Of a stretch of DNA of 48,348 bases, positions 24,842 to 33,405 are shown in pieces. Made by a program: the position numbers and the translations under genes. This stretch comes from Pedosphaera sp. GTDB taxonomy: Bacteria > Verrucomicrobiota > Verrucomicrobiia > Limisphaerales > AAA164-E04. The stretch covers positions 33,492 to 81,839 of the forward strand of contig NZFL01000032.1 of NCBI GenBank assembly GCA_002690655.1, written 5' to 3'. Each line of letters starts with the position of its first letter. The stretch's first letter is position 1. Under the pieces are notes generated by a model. It was not told the origin of the DNA, ran no database searches, and was given only the letters and a program-made list of their open reading frames with translations.

Positions 24842-26161
24842 TCAGTCCCGTTTCTTCTCGATGCGGTAAAGGCTTTTGTCACTTCGAAGAAAGAGTGCTT
24901 GACCATCCACTGCGGCGCTAGCCATCAATTGACCGTTCAATTGATTTTTGGAAACAACTTTAAATTCTTTCCCGGCTTCGATGACGGTGGTTTTGCCTTC
25001 TCGACTGTGAAAATAGACCCGCCCGTTGGACTGAAGAGGGGAAGCGGAATAATTGCCACCTATGCGTTCGCGCCAATGTTCTTTTCCTGTGTGAGCATCC
25101 AGGCAGGTCACCATGCCTGCGCTATCGCTGACAAAATAAATTTCATCTCCAACGAGGATCGCAGAGGGTTGGTTAGACACGCCGCGATTCCATTTCCATT
25201 TGATGGAGGGTTTGTTTGAGCTCAGGTAATCGATGGCCAACAATTGCGGGCGCATGAAACTTGTGATCACATAAATCAACCCATGACCAGCGACAGGGCG
25301 AGGCACGATGGAGAACCCAAGCATGCCGTAATTGAGTTTATTTAATTCCTTGCCCGTATTGGGATCGTAAGAGTAAAGCCAGTCTGCTGCTGGAGAATAA
25401 AGGATAGGTTGTCCGTTCGTATCAAGGATAAGGGGGGTGCCATAAGATTTTTTAAGCTGTGGATTGGGATTCATTTCTCCGGTCCGGTCCGTTCGCCACG
25501 CAACGCCTCCGTCCTTCTTGTTTAAGGCAACAACGTATTGCTGATCACTTCCGTCCATATGAAAAATCAGTTTATCATCCCAGATGATCGGTGTACTTCC
25601 CGGCCCGTTTTCGTGATGGACGTATAAGTCCTGATTGCGCCAGATGACCTTTGTCGTTCTGGTATCCACGCATGCTGTTCCGTAAGAACCAAAGTGGCAG
25701 TAAAGTTTTCCATCTTCGATGACCGGAGTGGGGGAGGCGTAGCTATTGAGTTTGTGCGTCCATTGTGGGTTCTTTTTGTGAATAATTTCGAAATCATGCA
25801 GTAATTCACCCGAGTCTTTATCAATACAAACGGCGTGAAGTTTAACAGAAGAAAGTACGACGACGGGTTGCCCTCCGGTATTGGATTTAAGGCGTTCTTC
25901 TTTCTCCTCTTCACTTGCCTTGATCTCATGTGCGGCGGTCAACCAAATCTGGTTGCCTTCGATGACTGGAGATGACCAGCCTTTGCCTGGAACGGGAGTC
26001 TTCCATGAGATGTTCTGAGTCTCACTCCATTCGGTAGGGATCTTTCCCTCCGCGTGACCTTGTCCTGTGGGGCCACGCCATTGCTTCCAGTCGGCTTGCA
26101 TGTTCAATACGTAACATGTGGAAAAGACCGCTGCCCAAAGTGTCCTGTAATTCTTCATCAT
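24842..26161 (-). CDS. Secreted PQQ-like beta-propeller protein
   Basis: The 439-residue protein has a signal peptide (MMKNYRTLWAAVFSTCYVL to QA) and then WKQWRGPTGQGHAEGKIP, the standard start of the Planctomycete/Verrucomicrobial PQQ-like propellers. Blades recur with WKTPVPGKGWSSPVI, CIDKDSGELLHDF, YSYDPNTGKELNKL and CLDAHTGKEHWRERI, the last being the classical D-x-x-T-G-x-x-x-W tryptophan-docking motif. No PQQ dehydrogenase catalytic residues or heme site are evident, so it is probably a binding or scaffold protein of the periplasm or cell surface rather than an alcohol dehydrogenase. It is a paralogue of the gene at 31.8 kb; both begin WxQWRGP and share TWSET/EWSET and WKTP. Confidence 0.87.
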   Translation of the reverse strand: MMKNYRTLWAAVFSTCYVLNMQADWKQWRGPTGQGHAEGKIPTEWSETQNISWKTPVPGKGWSSPVIEGNQIWLTAAHEIKASEEEKEERLKSNTGGQPVVVLSSVKLHAVCIDKDSGELLHDFEIIHKKNPQWTHKLNSYASPTPVIEDGKLYCHFGSYGTACVDTRTTKVIWRNQDLYVHHENGPGSTPIIWDDKLIFHMDGSDQQYVVALNKKDGGVAWRTDRTGEMNPNPQLKKSYGTPLILDTNGQPILYSPAADWLYSYDPNTGKELNKLNYGMLGFSIVPRPVAGHGLIYVITSFMRPQLLAIDYLSSNKPSIKWKWNRGVSNQPSAILVGDEIYFVSDSAGMVTCLDAHTGKEHWRERIGGNYSASPLQSNGRVYFHSREGKTTVIEAGKEFKVVSKNQLNGQLMASAAVDGQALFLRSDKSLYRIEKKRD

Positions 26162-26503
26162 GAATGAACACAGAATGATACATTCACGACCTGGGTCAAG
26201 ATGTTCTACATCGCGTTTTTACGTAAATTTTTTCAGGTCAATCACATCGTTTCTATCCGCCTTGCATCTTTAGAGAAGGCACTTGGATACGGAAATTGCA
26301 GCGGGCCCGAGTGGGGTGTCTGAACGCCATGAGGGCTTTCTGAGTTGTGCTTCCGCATAATATCTTTCTAGGGCTGTTTCCTCTGCAAGAAATACACGAT
26401 CAACAAGCTGCGACCAGATCACAGCATGGACACGCTCCTGATTCCGCTGGATCAAGGACCCAGAGAAAATTTTATCCAGAGATTAAAATTTTCTTTGGCA
26501 ATG
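26162..26503. other. 342-base intergenic region without a supported gene
   Basis: The gap separates two minus-strand PQQ-propeller genes. It contains an AT-rich inverted repeat near 26479 and a short minus frame (26270-26455, TTG start) with a plausible codon pattern, reading WSQLVDRVFLAEETALERYY. I do not recognise that peptide and it has no ATG, so it may be a gene remnant. The rest shows nothing I can support. Confidence 0.4.
26465..26493. repeat. AT-rich 10-base inverted repeat after the giant propeller gene
   Basis: GAAAATTTTA and TAAAATTTTC pair perfectly around a 9-base loop, 11 bases past the stop of the 26.5-30.6 kb gene on minus. The stem is AT-only apart from the ends, so it is a weak candidate terminator or mRNA 3' end element. 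Confidence 0.4.
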
Positions 26504-29500
26504 CTAATTTTGATGTTTCGGAGCAAACACAATGGATGTTTCCATCCACGAGCCGCAGCTGCAACCTCCACCCCCTTCAGGTGAAAGCAACAAGCCCGCA
26601 GCGGGGATGGTGCTCAACCAGCAGTCAGGGCGTAGTCGATTCCAGCTCGTTGTTTTTCCTTGAGAGGGATCCCACATCGTGACATTGCCGGATCGGAAAA
26701 ACAGGGCCTTTTCGGTGGCTGCATAAGTGCCGCAGCCTCCACCTGGCATTTTGATATCCAGTATTTTTCCATCAGCAAGAGATAACGCACTGGGTCGAAC
26801 ATAGACTTTATTCCCGACGATGGCTGGTCGAGCCATGTGACCTCCATGATGATCTTGAGGCCATTTAATATCTACGTTCCAATCCACTTCTCCGTTTGCG
26901 TCATCGAAAGCATAAGTGTGATAAGATCCACTACCCGATGAAACCAATACTAGTTTTCCTCCTCCGTGAGCCATGTAGAGGGCGACTTCTCCGGGAACGA
27001 TGTTGAGCGCAGAAGACCACAAGGTCTGTCCTGATTCAAGATCAAGACAGACAAGGTATTGATCTTTCCAAAAGAGACTGCCTCCCAGTTGGCGAGTTTT
27101 GGCTGCCATGATGTCCGGGTTGCGTGCTTCTACGAACCAGGCTTTGCCGTCCGCCATCGTGATAGAACTATTTACGATGAGCCCCCCTTGGTAAAGCCAT
27201 TGAAGTTTTCCACTGTATGAATCAAGAGCGAACAAGTTTTCGCTGCAAACCTTCTGAGTTACCTCACCGCTTTTGGCGTCATACCAGCCTGCACCTCCAC
27301 CGCCCCAGAAGTTGGTGAAAGCCGATCCTTGAATGACCGAACTGCCAATGATGCGCTTGCGGTGGGGCGAGAGGTAAGACCAGTCCAAAGGCTCATCAGG
27401 GTTGGCCTGCGGTGGTACGGGAAAGCGATTGACGAGATGCCCTGTCTGGGCATCCCATTTCCAACACTCGCCATCCATCGCGGTAAACAAAAAATCCCGG
27501 TTGGCCGACCAATTACTGCTGTCACGTGGCATGTTGAATCTTTGAATACGCGGCAGCTCTTTGGCCCAGAGGACATAGCCATTGTAGGCGTCCAAAGCAA
27601 TGATTCGATTCAGTCCCTGCACAAATAATCTTCCACCTGTGGATAATGGAGCAGGCTTGCGTCCGTTGCGGTCGGGTTGAGCCCGGGGGCCGGGGCGACC
27701 AATCCATTGAACCTCGAGATCTTCTGTCTTGGAGACACCTGATAATTTTTCACCGCCAAACGCCGCATTGGAAGCATTGCCATATTGATGAGACCATTCC
27801 CCTGAACCTTCCAATGGTCCGCGAGTCATCATCATACCCTCTGTACCTGATTTGAGTTCCAGTTGATGCTTTACTGCCATCTTTTTCAGGGCGGCGAACC
27901 AAGGTGAAAGATGAGCTTTCTCCTGTTCGATTCCTTTTGGCGTAGGAATATAGGCCACTCCTCCATCAGGACGCAGCCACTGGGCAACATTTTTAAATAA
28001 AGGAGGTAGGACGGCTGGTTCTGAGCTTGACGCGGGATGGATGACAATCAAGTTGGCAAACATGGGAGTGATCGGCAATGGCAGCGAGGCAGTTGACTTG
28101 TGAATGGCGATACGCGATCCATAACTTCCGAGCGATGTTAACATGTCCCTTGATGACGCAATTTTTTGCGGATCTTTCTCGAGACCGATAATACGTAGTT
28201 GACTCTGCTTCGCCAGGCTGTGCGCCAAGCGACCATCATCGCTCCCAATCAAGAGTCCGATACCTTGTCGAATACCCGTGTCCTCAATCAAAGTGGCAGC
28301 CAATCGTGATGCTTCAAGGTTTGATGTGGTGTGAGGTAAGGCCGTAATTCTGGGCATTGAAAAGTTAAAGAGGTTGTCACATTCGAACTCCTCCGTGGCT
28401 TTAAGGCTACCATCATTACCAATTGCCTCGACAGTGAATGAGTAGACTCGATTATGCTGCAGCGATGAGAGAACCATGCGATGCTCTGTTTTCAACTGGT
28501 TTTCCAGGAAGACAACGGGTTCCTTGTTTTTACCGGTTAAAATGAGTTTAGTCGGGCTCGGCTGGACGGTTTCGTACGAGATTTCTGCTTCCGATTTCGA
28601 GATGAATTGCAGGATAGGGCCGGATGCCAATTCAAGGACAGGTGCAGGAGGCTCGGGCAATGGGAAATCAACTTCTCGTGTATGATTGCCGATTTCTTCC
28701 ACACTGAGGACTCGATGGTAAACTCGGACTTCATGCACCATGCCTTTGCTGAAATAATGTTCATCCTTGTCGTGATAAGCTCCTATTTCATAAAAGGCAC
28801 TGGGCGGATATTGAATCGCACCGCTCTGTTGTGTTGAGGTGGCAGCTATTGCTCCATTGACGTGCAGTGACATTGTGGCTCCATCATAGGTAGCCGCGAG
28901 ATGATACCACTGCCCCGTGAGGAAATCCTCGTCAGCTTTCATGTAGTTGAGTTTGTCAGGCCCATTTTGACCATTCAGCGCAAAGCTGAACTTTTGATCC
29001 ACAAATCCAAGTAACCAACCTTTTTCATAGGTGCCGTTATCCTGGATGGCACCCACAATGCCGCCCCACGAAAGTGGTTCGTCAATACGCACCCAGGCTT
29101 CTACCGAGAATTGTTTTTTCGGGATTTCAGAATCAGATAAATCTCCCTTAATAAGCGCACTGGTCGATCCATCCAGTGTCAAAGCTTGCTTCTCATCGAT
29201 CCTGGCCAGTTTGGCAGATCCGACTAAACTGGCTGGAAGTTTGCCCGCCAGGTTGCGTATGACTTTTCCTTCTGTCGCATCCTGATGGAATACCCAACGA
29301 CTTATCAATGAATCATCCTTTACCGTTTGAATCGGCTTCAGTGGAGGTAAACTTTCAGATTCGTTTTCAACCGTCTGGCTGAGCGCAAGTGGAGAACTTG
29401 CCGTGGGGCGAAAGGATTGAATGATACCCTGATCCGTGCTCGCGTAGAGCGCTCCGTTTGCCACTGCCAGGCCGTAAACGCGACCAGGTATGGATGATTG

Positions 29501-30637
29501 CCAGATCATCTTGCCACTCAATGCCTCAAAAGCTGCGAGTGTGTCCGTACCTCCGGCAAAAAGGGTTTCTCCAGCCTTGATCAGACTATGAGAAAATGTG
29601 TTTTCCTGGCCCCACAGAGGATTCTTGTTTTTCCGATCCATCGCAGCCAGGGATTTGTTTGTGAGAAAAAATGCTTTTCCTCCATCCACGACCATGGCGT
29701 TGGCGTTGGGGTAAGTGGCATATGTCGTTCGATTACTGCGGTTGCTGTCGGTGATCCATCCGGTTTTGTTACCCGGGCCATGCAGAATACCCGCATCGGG
29801 TGTCAACATGACAAAACATCCGCCTCCCCCTTTGAGCCCTCCTAACAATTTTCCATTGGCTCGGTTGTAGATGAGTGGGGATACCCTTCCTTGCGGAGCT
29901 ACCAAATGTTCATCGGAGGCAAGCAATGCACCTTCAAACGTGGCGTTGTCGATTCGCTTGACGAAATGTTTGTCCGCAGAGAGTTTTCCTGTCGCGGCAT
30001 CGATGGCGCATAGATAGGATTCCTTCCAGGGTAAAAGGCTTGCGGCGAAATAAGCCGTATCATTCCGAATGAGAACTCCAGTGCGTATGGGCCAAAAAGG
30101 GATCAACTTGCCATTGTTCAAGATTAGTTTTTCGAGAGGTTTAGGGCGAAAAGACCAGATTAAAAGGCCATTCTCCGCATCAAGACATCGAACCATGCCA
30201 TCATCCGACCCGAAAAAGATCCTTCCATCATGATACGATGGCGCAATCCTGATGGGGCCGTCTGTGTGATAAATCCAACGTTCATTGCCCGTTTCCGCAT
30301 CCAGGCAGCGCACGGAGTCATCCACACTGGATCCGAAATACACATTATTGCCTGCGGCAATGACATGGAAAACCGGGTCGTAATTCCTCATGGACTTCAG
30401 TCCGCGAATGCCTGCGTAGGCATCCCACTTGGCGGGACCTGACCATGCAGGATGAGGAGGGTGTGCAGATTTCCACGTCCAAGATGTTTCCAGCGAGCTG
30501 GCGGGCAGTTGCTCCGTTGTCTTGGCGCTCCTGTAATTATCGTGCTGGTAAACGGGCCAATCTTCTCCGACAGCCTCAAACGTCAAAAAAGCAGCGATGA
30601 CACAAAAGGTTGATTGAATGTTTTTCCAGTGAAACAT
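26504..30637 (-). CDS. Giant secreted PQQ-propeller / LamG / Fn3-like / Rossmann methyltransferase-like / PQQ-propeller protein
   Basis: From the ATG at 30637 the product has 1377 residues and starts with a signal peptide (MFHWKNIQSTFCVIAAFLTF); in-frame starts at 30676 and 30724 would only add a non-signal leader. Modules, numbered from this start: PQQ-like propeller 1 (about 25-410, with CLDAETGNERWIYHTDG), LamG-like lectin fold (440-655, FSVEAWVRI, WYHLAATYDG), a short Fn3-like module (660-760), a Rossmann region resembling a SAM methyltransferase (770-945: GIGLLIGSDDGRLAHSL, then RIIGLEKD) and propeller 2 (945-1370, IALDAYNGYVLWAKEL). A SAM-type fold on an exported protein is odd, since SAM is cytoplasmic, so this module is probably non-catalytic or binds another ligand. 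The function is unknown; surface or periplasmic redox/sugar binding is an inference. Confidence 0.82.
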   Translation of the reverse strand: MFHWKNIQSTFCVIAAFLTFEAVGEDWPVYQHDNYRSAKTTEQLPASSLETSWTWKSAHPPHPAWSGPAKWDAYAGIRGLKSMRNYDPVFHVIAAGNNVYFGSSVDDSVRCLDAETGNERWIYHTDGPIRIAPSYHDGRIFFGSDDGMVRCLDAENGLLIWSFRPKPLEKLILNNGKLIPFWPIRTGVLIRNDTAYFAASLLPWKESYLCAIDAATGKLSADKHFVKRIDNATFEGALLASDEHLVAPQGRVSPLIYNRANGKLLGGLKGGGGCFVMLTPDAGILHGPGNKTGWITDSNRSNRTTYATYPNANAMVVDGGKAFFLTNKSLAAMDRKNKNPLWGQENTFSHSLIKAGETLFAGGTDTLAAFEALSGKMIWQSSIPGRVYGLAVANGALYASTDQGIIQSFRPTASSPLALSQTVENESESLPPLKPIQTVKDDSLISRWVFHQDATEGKVIRNLAGKLPASLVGSAKLARIDEKQALTLDGSTSALIKGDLSDSEIPKKQFSVEAWVRIDEPLSWGGIVGAIQDNGTYEKGWLLGFVDQKFSFALNGQNGPDKLNYMKADEDFLTGQWYHLAATYDGATMSLHVNGAIAATSTQQSGAIQYPPSAFYEIGAYHDKDEHYFSKGMVHEVRVYHRVLSVEEIGNHTREVDFPLPEPPAPVLELASGPILQFISKSEAEISYETVQPSPTKLILTGKNKEPVVFLENQLKTEHRMVLSSLQHNRVYSFTVEAIGNDGSLKATEEFECDNLFNFSMPRITALPHTTSNLEASRLAATLIEDTGIRQGIGLLIGSDDGRLAHSLAKQSQLRIIGLEKDPQKIASSRDMLTSLGSYGSRIAIHKSTASLPLPITPMFANLIVIHPASSSEPAVLPPLFKNVAQWLRPDGGVAYIPTPKGIEQEKAHLSPWFAALKKMAVKHQLELKSGTEGMMMTRGPLEGSGEWSHQYGNASNAAFGGEKLSGVSKTEDLEVQWIGRPGPRAQPDRNGRKPAPLSTGGRLFVQGLNRIIALDAYNGYVLWAKELPRIQRFNMPRDSSNWSANRDFLFTAMDGECWKWDAQTGHLVNRFPVPPQANPDEPLDWSYLSPHRKRIIGSSVIQGSAFTNFWGGGGAGWYDAKSGEVTQKVCSENLFALDSYSGKLQWLYQGGLIVNSSITMADGKAWFVEARNPDIMAAKTRQLGGSLFWKDQYLVCLDLESGQTLWSSALNIVPGEVALYMAHGGGKLVLVSSGSGSYHTYAFDDANGEVDWNVDIKWPQDHHGGHMARPAIVGNKVYVRPSALSLADGKILDIKMPGGGCGTYAATEKALFFRSGNVTMWDPSQGKTTSWNRLRPDCWLSTIPAAGLLLSPEGGGGCSCGSWMETSIVFAPKHQN

Positions 30638-30868
30638 GAAGTGATGAAGTGAGGGCAGGTTCAATTGAAAACGCATGACATATTGAAATTTAAATATCGC
30701 AATGGGCTGTTCTGTTCGATTCAAATTCGAATTGACGGTCCTTAAGCTGAACTATGTTGACGGATACCCTTCAAGTCAATCGATCATCCGCTCTAATATG
30801 CCTTGTGGAGTCCCTGAAATTAAAACACGATGAAGTCATATTTTCTTGAAAACAAAGGACTCCATTTT

Positions 30869-31744
30869 ATGAAACTTCGCTACTCTTTATCGATTCTTTG
30901 GATACTCGGTTTCAATTACTGCCTTCATTCCGAAGATTGGAAAGTCATGGTTCCTCCAAGCGAATTAAAGCTTGCTGGTTTTTACGAGAAATATGTCAGT
31001 GTGGATGGTTACCCTGTGGTGAGTTCAGGGAAAGTGAATGACTTTGCCCTCAAAGAAGCGGCTTACCTGATCGACATGATGCTGGCGCAGCGGCCCGACG
31101 TCCGAGATGCCATGATCAAAAGCGGATCCAGGATGATCGTGATGGCTCATGATGAATACACGACTGACGTACCGGAACATGCTCATCTGAAGCCCAAAGA
31201 ATACTGGGATGCCAGAGCTCGTGGGCTGGGTGGCTCGCGCACGGATCCGGTCTGTTCATGTGGGCAAGAAAACCTGCTTGGCTTTGAGGGGGATCCGTAT
31301 GCAACAGAGAATATTTTGATCCACGAATTTGCCCATAATATTCACTATCGGGGACTGGATCGATTGGATGACACGTTTGATGATCGATTGAAGAAATCCT
31401 ATGATGCCGCGATGGAAACTGGGCTTTGGAAAGGTAAGTATGCTTCGGTGAATCATGCCGAATACTTTGCGGAAGGTGTTCAATCCTGGTTCAACAATAA
31501 CCGTCCACCGGATCATGACCATAACCATGTCGACACAAGAGCTGAACTCCTTGAATATGACCCCGGATTAGCGGCTTTATGTGCCGAGGTTTTTGGTGAA
31601 ACCAAGCTGGTATACACCAAGCCAATCCAACGCTTGAGAGACCATTTAGAGGGATATGATCCAAGAGGGGCACCCAGTTTCGCCTGGCCTGAGAGCTTTA
31701 AAAAGGTTCAACGTGAAATCCGCGAGAAAGCCAGCTCTCGCTAG
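30869..31744 (+). CDS. Secreted HEFAH zinc-metallopeptidase-like protein
   Basis: The start at 30869 (MKLRYSLSILWILGFNYCLH) gives a signal peptide and is preceded by AAAGGA at 30854-30859, one of the few clear ribosome sites in the window; the upstream ATG at 30830 adds 13 residues and is less likely. The 291-residue product has HEFAHNIHYRG (HExxH near 152-156) and a downstream NHAEYFAEGVQSWF whose glutamates could be the third zinc ligand, as in gluzincins. A cysteine pair (CSCG) precedes the motif. No named peptidase family is recognised with confidence. It sits between two PQQ-propeller genes on the opposite strand and may act on the same extracellular material. Confidence 0.72.
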   Translation: MKLRYSLSILWILGFNYCLHSEDWKVMVPPSELKLAGFYEKYVSVDGYPVVSSGKVNDFALKEAAYLIDMMLAQRPDVRDAMIKSGSRMIVMAHDEYTTDVPEHAHLKPKEYWDARARGLGGSRTDPVCSCGQENLLGFEGDPYATENILIHEFAHNIHYRGLDRLDDTFDDRLKKSYDAAMETGLWKGKYASVNHAEYFAEGVQSWFNNNRPPDHDHNHVDTRAELLEYDPGLAALCAEVFGETKLVYTKPIQRLRDHLEGYDPRGAPSFAWPESFKKVQREIREKASSR

Positions 31745-31797
31745 GGTAATCAGGAGTCACTCGCCACTCTGATCTATGGGTGAATCACTCACTCGCT

Positions 31798-33111
31798 CTA
31801 TTTTGTGAATTGGTAGAGGTCGGTCTCGCTGCGGATGTAAATGCTGTTTCCCACAATGGCAGGTGATGCATGGAACCTACCCTTCAGTTCATTGATCGCA
31901 AGTAAGGCGGGTTCTTTACCGCGTTTCAAAACCAGTGTTCTTCCTGACTCACTGAGCAGGTAAATGCGATTCGATGCGCCTACCGGGGAAGCGCTGAAAT
32001 TGGGGTTATCGGGAAGGCGATGTTTAAAGTAATATCGATGTCCATCATTAGCGCGTACACAGGAAAAAAAGCTGCTGTCTTCCAGCAGGTAAAGTTCATC
32101 CCCCCAGAGCATGGGGCAGGGGACATAGGGTGCGCCCCTATCGAGCGACCATGCAATACTTTTGGAGTCTGTAAGGTCACCTATTTGTCCAAGACGGATT
32201 GCATGCACTGTATCTTTTCTCCAACCGCTGGCGGCAAACGCCAGGCCATGGCCTACAGCAGGCATCGGAATCGCACTCAGACTTTGACCTCCACATTTCC
32301 ACAAAAATCTTCCGGTGTTCAAATCGTAAGCACAAACCGAAGAGCCGTTGATGACGATTCGATCTTGGCCTTCATATCTATAGACGCGAGGAGTGGTCCA
32401 GTTGGAAACTTCATCACGACGGGTCTTCCATATTTCTTTTCCTGTATGCTTATCGATGGCTACTACGAATGATTGGAGTTCATGGTCGACAACAATGATT
32501 AACTTGTCGCCATGCAGCACGGGTGATGTTCCTTCCCCCAAAGCATCCTCCATGGCCTGTGCTTGAAAATCTTTTTTCCACACAAGTCGCCCATCGTAGT
32601 CGTGGCAAAACAATCCAAAGGAGCCGAAATACGAGTAGACGTGTTTTCCATCAGTTACGGGAGATTCGGAGGCGAATCCGCCTTTCCTGTGGTGGCCTTG
32701 ATGCGGCATTCCCTCAAACACAGTTTTGTTCCAGAGCGTCTTGCCTTTGATGCCGTCCAGGCAAATCACCGCGAGCCGCTGAGCTTTCCATGAACTTGCG
32801 ACCGCTGGATGTTTTCGAATGTTTGGAGTGCCTGAAGGAATCACATCAGGGACGGGCAGTTTTTCACTCAACGGGATGGCTGTATGAATGAAAATACGAT
32901 CCCCCCAGATGATTGGCGTACTCCATCCACTGCCTGGTATCGGTGTTTTCCAAGCTAGATTTTCTGTCTCACTCCACGTAACCGGCGGATCTCCCTCGGG
33001 TGAAACACCATTCCAGGTAGGCCCCCTCCATTGAGGCCAATGGTGATTGGCCTCGCTCGCAAGGGCTAGAGCGCTGGTGAACAAAAAGAGGGTGTTCAGG
33101 AACGTCCGCAT
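31798..33111 (-). CDS. Secreted PQQ-like beta-propeller protein (paralogue)
   Basis: I start at the ATG at 33111, which directly opens a signal peptide (MRTFLNTLFLFTSALALAS); the frame reaches 33180 without family support. The 437-residue product reads HWPQWRGPTWNGVSPEGDPP, TWSETENLAWKTPIPGSGWS and then blades such as CLDGIKGKTLWNK, AIDKHTGKEIWKTRR and AYDLNTGRFLWKCGG, with tryptophan-docking motifs. It is clearly paralogous to the 24.8 kb gene and probably arose by an old duplication. No PQQ-dehydrogenase catalytic residues are obvious. It converges with the HEFAH protein gene, 54 bases away. A periplasmic or surface location is expected. Confidence 0.87.
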   Translation of the reverse strand: MRTFLNTLFLFTSALALASEANHHWPQWRGPTWNGVSPEGDPPVTWSETENLAWKTPIPGSGWSTPIIWGDRIFIHTAIPLSEKLPVPDVIPSGTPNIRKHPAVASSWKAQRLAVICLDGIKGKTLWNKTVFEGMPHQGHHRKGGFASESPVTDGKHVYSYFGSFGLFCHDYDGRLVWKKDFQAQAMEDALGEGTSPVLHGDKLIIVVDHELQSFVVAIDKHTGKEIWKTRRDEVSNWTTPRVYRYEGQDRIVINGSSVCAYDLNTGRFLWKCGGQSLSAIPMPAVGHGLAFAASGWRKDTVHAIRLGQIGDLTDSKSIAWSLDRGAPYVPCPMLWGDELYLLEDSSFFSCVRANDGHRYYFKHRLPDNPNFSASPVGASNRIYLLSESGRTLVLKRGKEPALLAINELKGRFHASPAIVGNSIYIRSETDLYQFTK

Positions 33112-33405
33112 GGATCCAAGGCTAGTGGCTGGATTTTGGAAATCAAACCGAATGTGGATGACAATATCCCAATGGCGCACTCAGGACATTGCCTGTCTTC
33201 TTCCCTGAACTCTTTTCAATCGTCGAAATGCTACGAGTTTGTTTACTGACCGATAAGGCATCCATAAACAAGCGAAAAGAAAGGTGCTCAAGCCTCGTGA
33301 CGATCAAAGAAAGCTTTTCATCTAGTCGGAAGGTCGTCAGGGAAGACGATTCATTGCAGGGTTGTGTCGAAGTGGGGGTATCTGTCAGTATTGGACTCGA
33401 GATTT

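Noticed and set aside
26270..26455. Minus-strand 61-codon frame between the PQQ genes
   Set aside because: It has only a TTG start and no ribosome site, and I recognise no family; it could be a remnant, so it is mentioned only in the intergenic entry.
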